From assembly GCF_026212465.1 (NCBI RefSeq), contig NC_080059.1:12686940-12750939 (forward strand): a stretch of 64,000 nucleotides of DNA. Reading direction: 5' to 3'. Under the pieces are notes generated by a model, which was not told where the DNA came from, ran no database searches, and was given only the letters and a program-made list of their open reading frames with translations. Of the stretch, positions 10,667 to 22,058 are shown one piece after another; position 1 is the stretch's first letter; the number at the start of each line of letters is the position of its first letter. The position numbers and the translations under genes are program-made. Source of the stretch: Amaranthus tricolor. Taxonomy: Eukaryota; Streptophyta; Magnoliopsida; Caryophyllales; Amaranthaceae.

Positions 10667-13600
10667 CTATATTTGACTTTGTTGATCCACTATACATGAA
10701 GTGGATGCTGCTGTTGCGGTTTGCGTTTGTTGACTGCTGGTGTAAGAACTTCCCATTTTAGGCCTTCTACCCTTTGACTTCGTCCCTGTTGGATGTGGTT
10801 TTGCTGGATTCTTGCATCTTCTTTTGTTGTGGCCTAAGTCACCGCAATTACCACATCTTCGTTGCTTGAATTCTCGAACAGCATTTACAGGCTTGTTACC
10901 TCCTTTACCTTCATCATTTTCCTTTTTTCTTTTCTTCATTTTAGGCCTTCCAGGCATCTTTCGAAATGGTGGAGGAAGAGGTTTCGCTAAAGTGGTTGTC
11001 GGCCACATTTCGCGTCCTGGCATACCATAAAACTTAGGAGCATACGTCTTTGCATACGTTTCTACAAGATACGCCTCATGGACAAATTCACTAGCATCCA
11101 ATTTTCTAATACAAATACAAACCATGGCATGTTTGCAAGGGATCCCAAGATTCCAACTTTCACAAAGGCATGTCTTATTGGTCAAGTTCACAACGTAACT
11201 TTTTTCATCATCATCCACCTCAAACTCAGACACATCCACTGGGATTACTCTCAAACCATATATGTCCTTTGAATTTTTTTCAATCATTTTGGAGATAGCT
11301 GGCATCAACACACCTTTAAAGTTACCCAACCCTTCTCTTTTGGCTGCACTCCTTTGCATCACATATCTCCTAATCCACTCCATAAGAGAAATAATGGGCT
11401 TCCCCCTAGCTTCTACTAACACATTATTGAATGACTCACAACAATTATTTAACAACATCCCAGACTTACTCCTAATAGGAAAAGCATGCCTAGACCAGTG
11501 TTTAGCAGTTTTAGCAGCTAGATATTCATATGCTTGAACAGAAATATTCTTTATTTCATTCATTTCTCTATCAAAATGAAACTGTAAAAGGTAAATTATT
11601 ACTAATTAGTTCGACATTACATTCAAATATTTAATTCTGTACTTGAATTATTACACATCCATACCTTGTTGTAAGCTCTTGCTGCTCTCCAAAAGTGATG
11701 CTTGTACAACTCTCCAGGGAACTTGATCTTAAAGTTAGCCCATATATGCCTACAGCAGAACCTAATTTCGGCTTCAGGAATCACTGCGTTCAAAGCTTCA
11801 ATCAAACCCTACATTGTGAACACATTAGTATTAGGGTTAGAATATTAATTACAATTCAAACAAATTATAGAAACCAAGTAATTACGTTCATACCTTTTGC
11901 CTATCGCTCATGAAGGTAAAATCTTCACATCCTGCTTGTACCCAACTACTTGATGAACTAACCGACTTTAGGTCTTCTACAAGGAGATTTAGAAACCAAG
12001 TCCAAGATTCTACGTTTTCTGTTTCGACGACAGCCCATGCAACAGGGAAGATGTTATTGTTCCCATCCTTACCTACAGCGGTAAGCAAAACCCTAGGGAA
12101 TTGTCCCTTCAAATGCGCCCCATCAACACATATAATAGGCCTACAGCCAGCAACAAAACCCTCCTTACATACTGGCAAACATATATACATCCTTTGAAAC
12201 AAGGGTGGAGGTGTCTCTATTCCGATGCATTTGACGATTGCAGTGCTTCCAGGGTTATACCTCCTTATTGCTTCCGCATAATCCCACACCCTGCTATACT
12301 CTTCACTAGCATCACCAACTAATATTTTCTTTGCAATTCTTTTAGCCATGTAGCACTTAGAGTATTTCACTTCACAACCTAACTCCCTGTTTACCCGTTT
12401 CTTAAATGCCTTTAATTCCCAATTTGGATTTTCCCTCCAATCCTGTATGTATTTCTCAGCTAAATACAAAGCAGTGACTTTGTTATTTTGGTGTTGGTGA
12501 CCACAAGTGTGCTCGGGAAAATAACTCCTTATTTGAAGTGTCTCCTCATCTTTCAACTTCACAGCATGAACCTTAAAACAACACTTCTTATCGTTCCCAC
12601 AAACACAGTTCACAATTCTACTTTTCGATTTCACGCAATCGCATCTATTGTAGCAATACACAGTTATCCTATTTCTACCATTATGCAGGTAATAATAATT
12701 GTAACCACATTCAATAGCATGGTACCTTAACGCTTTTCTAAAGACATATGTAGAAGGAAACTTAAGGCCTAAAGACAAAATGATCTTACCCTTAAAATCA
12801 ACCTCAGGATTGAATGTAGGATAGCTTGCTATACCTTCCTCATCAACATTCAATGCACCCAAATCAACATCATCAAGCTCCAATTCATCATCATTAACGT
12901 ATATGTCTCTATTTTTTTCCTCATCAACCTCCTTATCTACTAACAATCTAATTTCATCATCACCTATAAACACATCATCGAGACCATAAACTATATTTTC
13001 TGCAAACAAATCAGAATCATGCTCATATTCATCCTCATCACCGCAACTGTAATCATCATCACTGCTATCCTCAAAATCAGAAAGTTGTTGCTGTAGGGTT
13101 AAACCTCTCTCAATTCGTGTAAGGTTTAGGGTTGAAATAACATCTGAGTTATTTGTTTTAGATCTAGGGTTAGCACTTACACATTCTTTATAACCCGTAT
13201 ATGTGTTTGGTGGTCCCATTTCCCCAACATCAACAACTATATTTTCTCTTTCCAGGTCATCCACAACTAGGGCTGCACACGGTCCGGTCTGGTCTGGTTT
13301 GACAGAAAAATCAGACCAGACCAGAAATTCCGGTCTGGAAATTTTTCAGACCAAACCAGACCAGTCAAAAGACCAGACCGGACCAGACCAGACCGTTCTA
13401 GAACGGTCTGGTCTGGTCTGGTCTACGGTTTTTTTTTTTGTATTTTTTTAATTGAGTGAGAATCTAAGATAAACGATAATCTGTAAACAAAATACATTTT
13501 CTTGCATTTTCATCGCAAACTATAAAAGGTTCATCCATCGACATCGCAAACTACAATTGATCATCAACAATCTATTTAGTCTACAAAGACTAAAATATCA

Positions 13601-14838
13601 ACCAATATCAACAACATATATTATCAACCTTCATTAATGAGGATAGTTTCTTGCATTTTCTTGCATAATACAGCAGCAGCAACATATTAACATTCAACAT
13701 ATCAAATGAGTAATACCAACATATTAACATTCAACATTCAACATAATTAACAATTTAACATTTAGAAATGTAGATTGTGATTTTGGGTTGATTGTGATTT
13801 GTGATTGTTTAGTTTGTGTTATAAAAGAAAGCTAGAAACATTTCTTCATTGTTAAACACATTCTTGCTTCTGATTTTTCAAGTGCAAATTGTGAAGGTGT
13901 AAAACTGTGTGAAAAGTAGAGAAGATGAGTTTTGGAACAAGTCCAGGAAATCTAGCTGTCCACCATGGAAGCTGCACTGCTAAAGTTATTGAAAAGAGGG
14001 TGAAAATTGCAGAATTGGTTTTAAGGGTTTTGATATTTGGGCTTTATGTTCTTGCTGCTTCTCTTATTGGGTTTGATTCTGAAGTTAAGGTCATCTTCTC
14101 CATCACAAAAAAGACTAAGTTCATTGATATGAAAGATTCTACACTTGAAAAATCAAAACAGAAGGCTAAATTCTCCAGTAAAACAGAAGGCTTGGAAAAA
14201 CCCTAAAAAATCAAAAAATCAAGCAATATACTTACATTACGAGATTCTACACTTGATTCCGTGGTGAATGCTGATATTCTACACTCGAAGAAGCACAGAA
14301 GCACTGTCGATACTCGATTGTCAATGGGTTGAAGGCGAGGAGGCAGGCGATTATCAGAGAAGCCAGGAGCACAGAAGCCTCGAAGAAGGAATGAGAGAGA
14401 AGGCGAGGAAGTCTGAAATGGAGATGGAGATTGGAGTGGAGGCAGCCAGGAATTTCAGATTAGGAATTCATGAAATGAGTACTGACTTATTGAGTAGTTG
14501 CCCAACCCTAATGCCTAATCCCCTAAAATTTGATTTTAAAACGGTTTTACGGTCCGGTTTGGTTTTAAAATTTTAAAACCGGGACCGGACCGTAAACTGT
14601 TTAAAAAAAAAAAAAACCAGACCAGACCATTTAGACCGTAGACCAAACCAAATATTTAAATTACGGTTTTGTCTACGGTTTAGACCAAACCATGTTCAGC
14701 CCTATCCACAACCTCATTTGCCACATCATTTCTTTCAAGCTCCACCTCATCTGTCCTAACATTGACCAACTCATTTGCCAACTCAGAATGCTGCATTTTC
14801 GAAGTACTTGCTTTTTTCCAGATTTTCAATTTCTTCAT
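10667..14838 (-). CDS. MuDR-type transposase of MULE-I, interrupted by a hAT insertion
   Basis: Three exons on the minus strand. Exon 1 runs from the ATG at 14838 to 14713, is broken by a hAT insertion with its duplication, and continues to 11894. Exon 2 is 11808-11665 and exon 3 is 11581-10667. Junctions are GT-AG and phase 0. Ignoring the insertion, exon 1 is exactly 500 codons and the protein 852 aa, so the frame was intact when the hAT element landed. Domains: acidic N terminus, a MuDR-family N-terminal domain (Cys-rich patch YCYNRCDC), then the MULE catalytic core with first Asp in CVDGAHLKG, second Asp in MSDRQKG, the CCRH motif and catalytic Glu in NNCCESFNN. A SWIM zinc finger (CLCESW...CKH) and a CCHC zinc knuckle (CGNCGDLGHNKRRC) follow. 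The core looks complete. The insertion separates it from its promoter and first 42-45 codons; the next in-frame ATG is at 13219. Confidence 0.88.
13820..13827 (+). promoter_or_regulatory. TATA box of the captured CASP-like gene fragment
   Basis: TATAAAAG lies 105 bp upstream of the captured ATG at 13925, a normal distance for a plant promoter with a ~75-nt leader. It suggests the capture included promoter and 5' UTR. Functionality is not shown. Confidence 0.45.
13925..14206 (+). pseudogene. Captured first-exon fragment of a CASP-like membrane protein
   Basis: The first ~70 codons (MSFGTSPGN..., then KVIEKRVKIAELVLRVLIFG..., DSEVKVIF..., KKTKFIDMK) read like the N terminus of CASP-like (CASPL) four-transmembrane proteins: cytosolic start, first transmembrane helix at about 33-50, and the conserved FTDMK-type stretch that precedes the second exon. 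After about 14135 the similarity stops and the frame runs through element sequence to a stop at 14204-14206. The missing three helices rule out normal CASP function. Because the fragment is open and carries a TATA box, a short chimaeric membrane peptide could be made. Identification is by family memory, not search. Confidence 0.75.
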
Positions 14839-15186
14839 GTTACTGATTTATCTAATTTAAGGAACCATTATACATTATTCTCAAACAACAATAATCAATT
14901 AACAAATTACAAGATAAAAACAAGAAATTAATAACGAAAATTACAGCAGCCAATGGAAGAAGGGAGCGAAATTACAAACAGAAAAAAATTCAACAACGAA
15001 GAACAAATCCTTAATTGAGTGGTGCTACATACCTCTAAAGGTTAGATGCTTCAGCTGGAAGATGTCTCAAGGAAGAAGGGAGCGAATTGAAGAGCTTTGA
15101 GAACCGGTTTTTTCGAAGAAGAAGAGAAAAGATAAGGTTTTTTCGAAGAGCGGCAATGAAGAAAGGTACTGAAATGAAGAGCAGCA

Positions 15187-15391
15187 ATGAAGAAGGTTTG
15201 CTTATTAATGGGTCACGTGCGTCACACGTGATAGTCAAAGTTAGTTTTGAAGGTCAAAACTAATCTATCCGTTAGAAGGTACTCTTTTGCAAACAAAAGT
15301 ATTACATAAGGTAGTTTTTTGCAAAAAAAATTAGATAAGGTAGTTTTTTGCAAATTCAGGTATAGAATAGGTAGTTTCATAGAATTTTCTC
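15187..15391 (-). repeat. MULE-I right terminal inverted repeat
   Basis: Inverted counterpart of 8913-9118, including the paired ACGTG motifs (GTCACGTGCGTCACACGTGA) on the transposase-proximal side. It is likely the transposase promoter region, about 350 bp upstream of the ATG at 14838. Confidence 0.85.
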
Positions 15392-15400
15392 TTTTATTAA
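15392..15400. repeat. 9-bp target-site duplication of MULE-I, right
   Basis: TTTTATTAA, identical to 8904-8912. Confidence 0.92.
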
Positions 15401-15667
15401 ATAATAATTAATGAAGAAAATATGATAACCCTAAGCATATAAGATATATTAAACTAAAATTAATGAGATTAAAATTAGGACTCTAAGCATATACTTTTAA
15501 AATATATTTCTAGTTTTGAACCGGCTACCTTGTGTGTTTGTTCGGATGCATGAAATTTTTGCATTTGCATTTGGATGCATATTACATAATAGCATCTGAA
15601 TATATTAGTTGGTGGGCCGTGTATGTGCTCTTTCAAAAAATTTTATTCTGTTTAAAAATTCAATTCA

Positions 15668-16037
15668 GGGTATGCTTGGATTTGGTGTAAATATTTAAGA
15701 GGGAAAATAAAGTCAAACTAATGAAATGAAAGCAAATAGAGATGCATTTGAAGTAGTTGAGATAGTTGTTAAGAAGGTAAAATGAACATGAAATAAAAAT
15801 AATGAAGGAAAAGGAAGATAATTTCCCCTATTATGGAGGTAATATATTCTCTCACTCTCCCCTAGGATAAATATTTACCCCACAAAATTGAGATCTCCCT
15901 TCATTTTTCATCACTTTGCAACCATTCTTTCACTTCTACAACAATCAGATTTCACTAATTTCGCATTTATCAACTTTATTTTCTAACTTTGACTTTTTTT
16001 CACCCCCTTAAATATTTACATCCAATCCAAGCATGTT
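15668..16037. mobile_element. ~370-bp MITE, copy A
   Basis: Starts TATGCTTGGATTTGGTGTAAATATTTAA after GGG and ends with the inverse (TTAAATATTTACATCCAATCCAAGCATG). A second copy lies in opposite orientation at 29678-30046 and is similar over its whole length, including the central ATAAATATTTACCCC segment. No ORF. Superfamily unassigned because the target-site duplication is unclear. Confidence 0.8.
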
Positions 16038-16400
16038 TTTAAAGTAAAATAATTAATCTTTAAATCAAATTGAATTAAAAAAAATCGAATATAAGCTAGT
16101 TCTGCTAGATAAATCATCCTAGAAATGCAAAATTTTTTAAAGGAAAAATTACAAAAAACTACCTAATCTATAGCTCCTTTTACAAAAAACTACCTTAAAT
16201 GACATAAATGTTTGCAAAAGACTACCAGATGACGGAATCAGTAGTTGACCGTAAGTTGACCAGCACGTGTCTCACGTGATTTACTTAAGGCATTGATTTC
16301 TTTTGTTTAAAATTACAATTTTCCTCAATTATTTCCCCTCTCCCCTTAAAATCATAAGACCCTAATTTTTCCTATTTCCCTTTCAATCCCCAATTAAATT

Positions 16401-16733
16401 ATGGCTTCTCCTCACACCAAAAAATCAAAGGTCGACAGATGTGCTTGCAGATTTCCTTTTGCATAGAGAATTTCGTGGACTAAGGAAAATCCTAGAAGAC
16501 GGTTCAACACTTGTAATAATTTCGATCCTGACACGAATTGGAGGGGATGCAACAAGTTCAAATGGATTGATGAACCTGAAATGGTTGATTGGCAAAGATA
16601 AGTGACGAACACACTTGTTGAGGAGAAGCAACATTTATCAACAGAAATCAAGATATTGACTTCAAGGGTTTGTTGCCTGAAACATAAGAAGGAACAAGTA
16701 ATTTCCAAACTTAAAAGGATAAAGAAGAATTGA
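16401..16733 (+). pseudogene. GRF zinc-finger gene of MULE-II, with in-frame stops
   Basis: Aligned codon by codon with the MULE-I protein from the ATG at 16401, this shows CACRFPFA, then a TAG at 16464-16466, then the finger sequence (RISWTKENPRRRF, DPDTNWRGCNKFKWID). A second stop TAA lies at 16599-16601 (WQR*VTN) and a TGA at 16731-16733 before the membrane anchor. The reading frame is otherwise kept through the finger, so decay is by point mutation. Its presence at the same place and orientation as in MULE-I shows that the GRF gene is a lineage feature, not a chance insertion. Confidence 0.85.
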
Positions 16734-17226
16734 TGAACGAGAGAAAGCATGGAAAAGAGAGATCAAGCTTTGTATTAGGGTTTTTATTTGGTTTTTGGTT
16801 GGTGTTGATTGTACTTGAAGGTTATGTAACCTTCAAACTATATTGTAAGAATCAGTGTTATGTATTAGTGATCAGGGAATGTAATTGATGTTTGAAAACT
16901 TTTTTAAACATGATCATGATGAATGAAAAGGCTGATTTTGTTCATTACATTGTTGCTAATTATTTAATATCAACAATTGTTCATTACATTGTTCACAAAA
17001 AAAAGCTCTTCCATAACCTAACATAAACAAACAAACGTAGACAAAAAAGTTGTTCCATGACAACCATAGTACTTCCAACAAAATGTCTACAACATAAAAC
17101 ACAAATTCTTCATTACATACATTGCAACTACATTTTTCTACTTTGATTTTGAGAACTTGAAGATGCTTGGGTTGAAATCACCCTTGGAGCTGCACCTTTT
17201 GCTCCTTTCTTGTTGCATCCATACGC

Positions 17227-19798
17227 TCAAGATTTCTTTCTACCTTCCTTTGATGGTGAGACCATTGGTGTAGCTATAGTTTGAAATGAGGTGGCAGCAT
17301 TGTTTGCAGGGGCAACAGAGCTTGCAGTTGCTGTTGGCACTATAGGTGTTGAGCTTTGAGTTGCAGGAGGGGCTATTGTTGCAGTTGCTATTGGCATCAT
17401 TAGTGTAGTTGATGATGAGGACACTGAAACTTTCTTAGGCCTTCCTCCCTTTGATTTATCCATGGTGAAAGGGGGTTTGCGAGGGTTTTTGCACTTCTTT
17501 TTGTTATGTCCTAATGTGCCATAATTGTCACACCTCCTTTGCTTATACTCCCTCACCAGAGAGCCTTGTTTTTTTCCCATCCTTAGCTTCATCAACCTCC
17601 AACCTCCTCTTCCTCTTATTAGGCTTACCGGACATTTTTCTAAAGGGAGGTGGTAATGACTTAGGGTTTGTGGAGGTAGGGCACATTTTATGGCCTGACA
17701 TTAACCTAGGTCCGTATGTCTTGGCATATGTCTTGACATGGTAAGCCTCATAGACAAACTCTGTATAGTCCAATTTTTTATGCACAATGCAAGCAATGAC
17801 ATGCTTGCAAGGGATTCCAATTAGGGTCCACCTACCACAATGACAAGTCTTATTTGTCAAGTTCACAACATAAGACTCCTCTCTATCATCAACCTCAAAC
17901 TCAAAAACATCAACAGGGATAACCCTAACACCATGACATGACTTCTCAATGTTTTCTATTAATTTCACCACAAATGGCATAACAACCCCCTGAAACTTAC
18001 TCTCCTCCCTCTTAACTGCACTCCTTTGCATTACATACCTCCTAATCCATTCTATCAATGAAATTATTGGTTTTCCCCTTGCTTCCCTAAGCACATTGTT
18101 GAATGACTCACAACAATTATTCAATAGCATGCCAGATTTGCTCCTATTTGGGAAGGCTTGTCTAGACCAATGCTTTGGGGGAATTGCATTTAGGTATTCA
18201 AATAAATCTACAGAAATCTTTTTTATTGCATTCATTTCTTAATCAAAAGATGATTGTCAAAGAAAACTAATAATTAATAAAAAAGTATATGAAAATGAGT
18301 CAATGCACTTTAGAAATTAAAGAACATTGATACCTTGTTGAAAGCTTTGCCTACACTCCAAAAGTGTTGCCTAAATAATTCTCCCGCCAACTTTATTTTG
18401 AAATTTGCCCAAACATGTCTACAACAAAATTTGATCTCAGGGTGTGGAACTACTGAATTGAAAGCCTCCAACAATCCCTGCCAATTAAATCATAACAAAC
18501 AAATGATTAAATGGCAGCCTTTTAGAAGTAATTTAGTAAGATTAAACAGATGCTAAAACTGTACCTTTTGCCTATCACTGATGAAAGTAACAAACTCTTC
18601 CCTTTCTTCAACCTAGCTAGTGGATGATGCAACAGAATTTAAGTCATCTTCAGTAGCTGCAAAAACCATGTCTATATTCCCTATTCTCTGTCTCAACAGC
18701 CTAAACAACAGGAAAGATGTTGTTGTTTCCATCTTTCCCAACAGTTGTTAACAAGATGCTAAGGAATTGACCCTTCAAATGAGCTCCATCAACTCCTAGA
18801 ATTGGCCTGCGACCTGCCATAAAACCCTCTTTGCATGCTTTTAGACATACATACATTCTTTGGAAGAGTGGAGGTGGGTTCTCAATACCTATGCACTTGA
18901 CTATGGCTGTACTACCTGGGCTGTAGTTCTTAATAGCCTCTGCATAATCCCACACTCTACCATACTCCTCATTTGCATCTCCAAATATTAACTTCCTAGC
19001 AATCCTCATTCACCTCCTTATCCACTTTCTGCCTAACTTCTTCATCACCTAACCCTACTTCATCCAAACCAAACTCTACATTCTCTGGAAACAAATCAAC
19101 ATCATCATCATCCTCTAACTCACTCCCAGAACCAGCCCTGTAGTCACTGTTTTGTAAAGTCTGTGCACTTATTGTTTGGGTATTTGGTGTTTGAGTACTT
19201 ATTGTTCGTGGAGGGTGTTCATAGCATTGAAGTAGGGTTTGGGTAGACTACGTTTTAGGTCTAGGGTTTGAGTGTAATAATACATTTACAACCTTGTCCT
19301 TTAGTGGTGGTCCCCTTTTCAAATGACCACTTGGACTCTCCACATCACCACCAACCTTATCTCCTACGTCACCCTTATCTATGTCCAAGTCATCAGCCAA
19401 TCTGCACACATCATCATCAATGTCCATGTCATCTACCACATCATATTTAGGCATTTTCTTTTTTGATTTTTTCTTACTGATTTCTTCACCTCTGTCATCA
19501 TCCCCATGAACAACATAAAGATGGTACCAACCATCAAGTTCAGGGCTTTGAAAGAAATTTGGGATGCATTGTCATCCTTGATTTCTACCCTACCTGTAAA
19601 CATAGTATAGCTATACCTCTTATACCAAATTCTACCAACATCAGCATAGCCTAGTTCATTTTTACTCCAATAAGCTATTTCAAAATAACAAACCTCTTCT
19701 ACATTTGGGTGCAAGCTAAGTCCAAAAAAAAGGAAGATTAAGAGAAGAGAACAAAGGATCGAGATTGGGGAGTAGATTAATGAAATAAACCCACGCAT
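17227..19798 (-). pseudogene. Transposase pseudogene of MULE-II
   Basis: Minus-strand remains in the same order as MULE-I. 19500-19700 resembles the PB1-like domain found at the N terminus of some plant MULE transposases (FEIAYWSKNELGYADVGRIWYKR). 19013-19450 is acidic linker. 18701-19009 is core with GVDGAHLKG (first Asp). 18477-18334 is exon 2 with FCCRHVWANF, exactly 144 nt as in MULE-I. 18235-17543 has NNCCESFNN (catalytic Glu) and the SWIM finger CHCGRW...CKH. 17595-17227 has the knuckle and tail. Damage: about 580 bp equivalent to MULE-I 12350-12930 is missing at the 19009/19010 junction; frame breaks around 18600-18710; an in-frame TAA starts exon 3 near 18241; there is a frameshift near 17570; and the knuckle's second Cys is Tyr (CDNY). 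Confidence 0.85.
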
Positions 19799-20214
19799 TC
19801 AAGTACTGATTCAGAGTATATATGGGAGAAATTCGAATTTGGGGGTAGATTAATGAAATAAATAGCAATTAAAGAACTTACCAGTTGATTGGATTGGATA
19901 ATTAATGCTGCATTCAAGTTTTGATTGAGTGTTGATGGATGTCTTTCATGATCTGTGAGAACAATCATCAACTGAGAGTGGAGAGAAAGAAAAAGATGAC
20001 GGAAATTAAACATTTCAGAGCTTTAAAATGAAGTCACGTGCAATTCACGTGTAAAGTCAAACATACAACTAACGGTTAACTAACTGATTCCGTCATCTGG
20101 TATTTTTTTGCAAATGTTTATGTCATTTAAAGTAGTTTTTTGCAAAAAAATTAAAATAAGTAATTTTTTGCAAAAAGTGCTATAGATTAGGTAGTTTTTT
20201 TTTGTAATTTTCTC

Positions 20215-20664
20215 TTTTTAAAATTTGTTTCACTAACTTGGTTGCTAGACTTAAATTAAAAATCTATGACAGTCTTTCACACCTAACTTACTTCATTTCT
20301 TAATTAAAGAAAAAACACAAAAACTTCAAAAATAGTTTTTAATTGTCTACTTAAGATACATGAAGATTTTTGTCAAGACTTCTGAAACAGAATTTGCAAA
20401 AAATCCACTATACTATATTCAACTTTCCTTTTTAGAGTATCGTTATTTAGGATTCTTAAAGTGATCCTTTCATATATGATATGGGTATGAGGCGGAATGA
20501 TGAATATGAGGTGGGTAAGACTGCATATGTCAGTTATAAAATTTGGTTCTAATTTGAATTCAATTTTACCTTTTTCGATTCTCAATCGGTTTAATTGCAA
20601 CTTTGGTTCAGGTTATGCTTTTTCGATAAACCTAAAAACATAACATATTTTTGGGTCGGGTAAT
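20215..20664. other. Intergenic DNA, no gene seen
   Basis: AT-rich, no recognisable coding similarity. A short ORF at 20373-20600 (minus) has no family features. Confidence 0.5.
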
Positions 20665-21792
20665 TAGGGGTGTTCATAACCAGGCACTCAGTTAGTCGGG
20701 TACCTAAGTAAACGGGTCGTATCCTGGCCTAATTTATTTGGGTATCCGTATATCGATTACCCGGATAAATCGGGTCGGGACACTGGATACCCGGTTTTTT
20801 TTGTGTCATTTTTGTGGCAGAATTTGTGTAATATTTTGGCAGAATATTTTGACGTTTCTTTTCAAATGGCAAAAATAAATAATTCTTCATTTATCATTGA
20901 CTTGAAGTCATTGTTCATCAACATTCAACAATAATATCTCAGGTTCAAATTCTTTCGCAGAGTTTTGAAGGTAGCGTCTCTATAAATCCTTGTTATTGTT
21001 TTCAGTTGTTCACATTTTCCTTAAAAAAACAGTCAAACAATCAATTTCTAGTTTCTCAATAATCTGATTTCTCAATACTGAACAAGAAATTACTGAAATT
21101 TCTTTCAAAACTGAAAAAACTCAAATCCCAAAAAAAAACTCAAAATTGAAATCACCCAAAACTGAAATTAATCTCGAAAGAATTCAAACTCAAAACTGAA
21201 CCGAAGACCAAAAAAAAAAAAAAGAATGAAAATACCCTAAAAAATCAAGACCCAAAAAAACGAAGTCAAATTCAACTAAAACAATATCAAAAAGAAGCAT
21301 CAAAAAACAAGAACAAAGCATAATTCAAGATCTAGAACAATGAGAATGATTGTTCGAGTTTTGAAATTATAGCCTTCTTTATTATGAGTATTGTTTATTT
21401 TGAATGGTTGAGAGGCTGATGTAAGTAGAGGGGTTTAAAATCTTATCGAATTAATTTGAATTCAGAAATTAAGATATTTAGTTGTTTGAATAGTTAAAAT
21501 CATGATCTGATCCGTATTAAATCGGATATCGAATACGCAATTTTATTTTTATGTTTTTGGCTTTTCAAAAAATATTTTGCTATTTTTTGTATATAAATTT
21601 AATCTCAATTCAGTTTCTTTCTTTAATAAACTTAATTAATTTTTTTATGTTTGAAAAAAAATCATTTTGTGACTATAGTTGAATATCAAAATTCTAATTT
21701 AATTAACAATAAATTAGTTATTCAATTTAGTAATAGTCGAGAATTGTAAATATTAGTATATTCAACAATACAAACAAAGTTTTTTTTTTGTA

Positions 21793-21900
<108 letters not shown>

Positions 21901-21916
21901 AAAAGTAATAAAAAAC

Positions 21917-22058
21917 ACAAATTCTTATACGAGACGGTCTCATTGTGAGACATGCCTCATGCTTGGTTAAATAGCCCAATTATAGAAGCTTTTATAGTAT
22001 GGGCTTCTTGTTTTGAGGTCGTCTCACCGTGAGACGGTCTCATACAGGACATGCTGAA
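21917..22058. mobile_element. GAGACGGTCTC-type MITE, copy 1
   Basis: Ends: TTATACGAGACGGTCTCATTGTGAGAC, mirrored by GTCTCACCGTGAGACGGTCTCATACAGGACATGCTGA. About 140 bp, no ORF. Relatives are at 35672-36320, 36841-36880 (partial) and 55607-55788. Confidence 0.7.

Larger units (their letters stand above)
13268..14704 (+). mobile_element. Non-autonomous hAT element with a captured CASP-like gene start, nested in MULE-I
   Basis: The termini are TAGGGCTGCACACGG and, inverted, TAGGGCTGAACATGG. The flanks carry the 8-bp duplication TCCACAAC (13260-13267 and 14705-14712), as expected for hAT elements. Subterminal regions are full of GGTCTGGTCTGG / CCAGACCAGACC repeats, typical transposase-binding arrays. 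It is 1437 bp long with no hAT transposase. Its interior carries a host-gene fragment (13925-14137) with what looks like its own promoter. It disrupts codon 45 of the MULE-I transposase. Confidence 0.93.
8913..15391 (-). mobile_element. MULE-I: complete two-gene Mutator-like element
   Basis: Both ends begin GAGAAAATTCTATGAAAC in inverted orientation and are flanked by the same 9-bp sequence TTTTATTAA (8904-8912 and 15392-15400), the target-site duplication length of Mutator elements. The terminal inverted repeats extend about 205 bp. Inside are two convergent genes: a plus-strand GRF zinc-finger gene (9283-9702) starting just inside the left end, and a minus-strand transposase gene (10667-14838) starting just inside the right end. 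The layout copies maize MuDR. A hAT element (13268-14704) inserted later; without it the element would be about 5.03 kb. The perfect duplication and high similarity of the two ends suggest a fairly recent insertion. Confidence 0.93.
16142..20214 (-). mobile_element. MULE-II: decayed Mutator-like relative of MULE-I
   Basis: The ends are GGAAAAATTACAAAAAACTA and, inverted, GAGAAAATTAC followed by A-rich sequence and ACTACCTAATCTATAG. They carry the same GCAAAAAACTACC modules and paired CACGTG motifs as MULE-I. The flanks share TTTTTAAA (16134-16141 and 20215-20222), an imperfect 9-bp duplication. Same convergent gene order as MULE-I, but both genes are broken: GRF pseudogene at 16401-16733 and transposase pseudogene at 17227-19798. 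The differences from MULE-I and the many lesions indicate an older insertion. Confidence 0.85.

Noticed and set aside
12488..12730. Plus-strand ORFs across 10812-12730
   Set aside because: Antisense shadows of the MULE-I transposase exons, which have domains and consistent splice phases on the minus strand.
14268..14576. 102-codon ORF in the hAT element
   Set aside because: It runs into the hAT subterminal repeat and shows no domain; no sign of hAT transposase motifs.
16412..16750. 112-codon minus-strand ORF
   Set aside because: Complement of the GRF pseudogene; plus-strand similarity to the intact MULE-I GRF protein explains the sequence.
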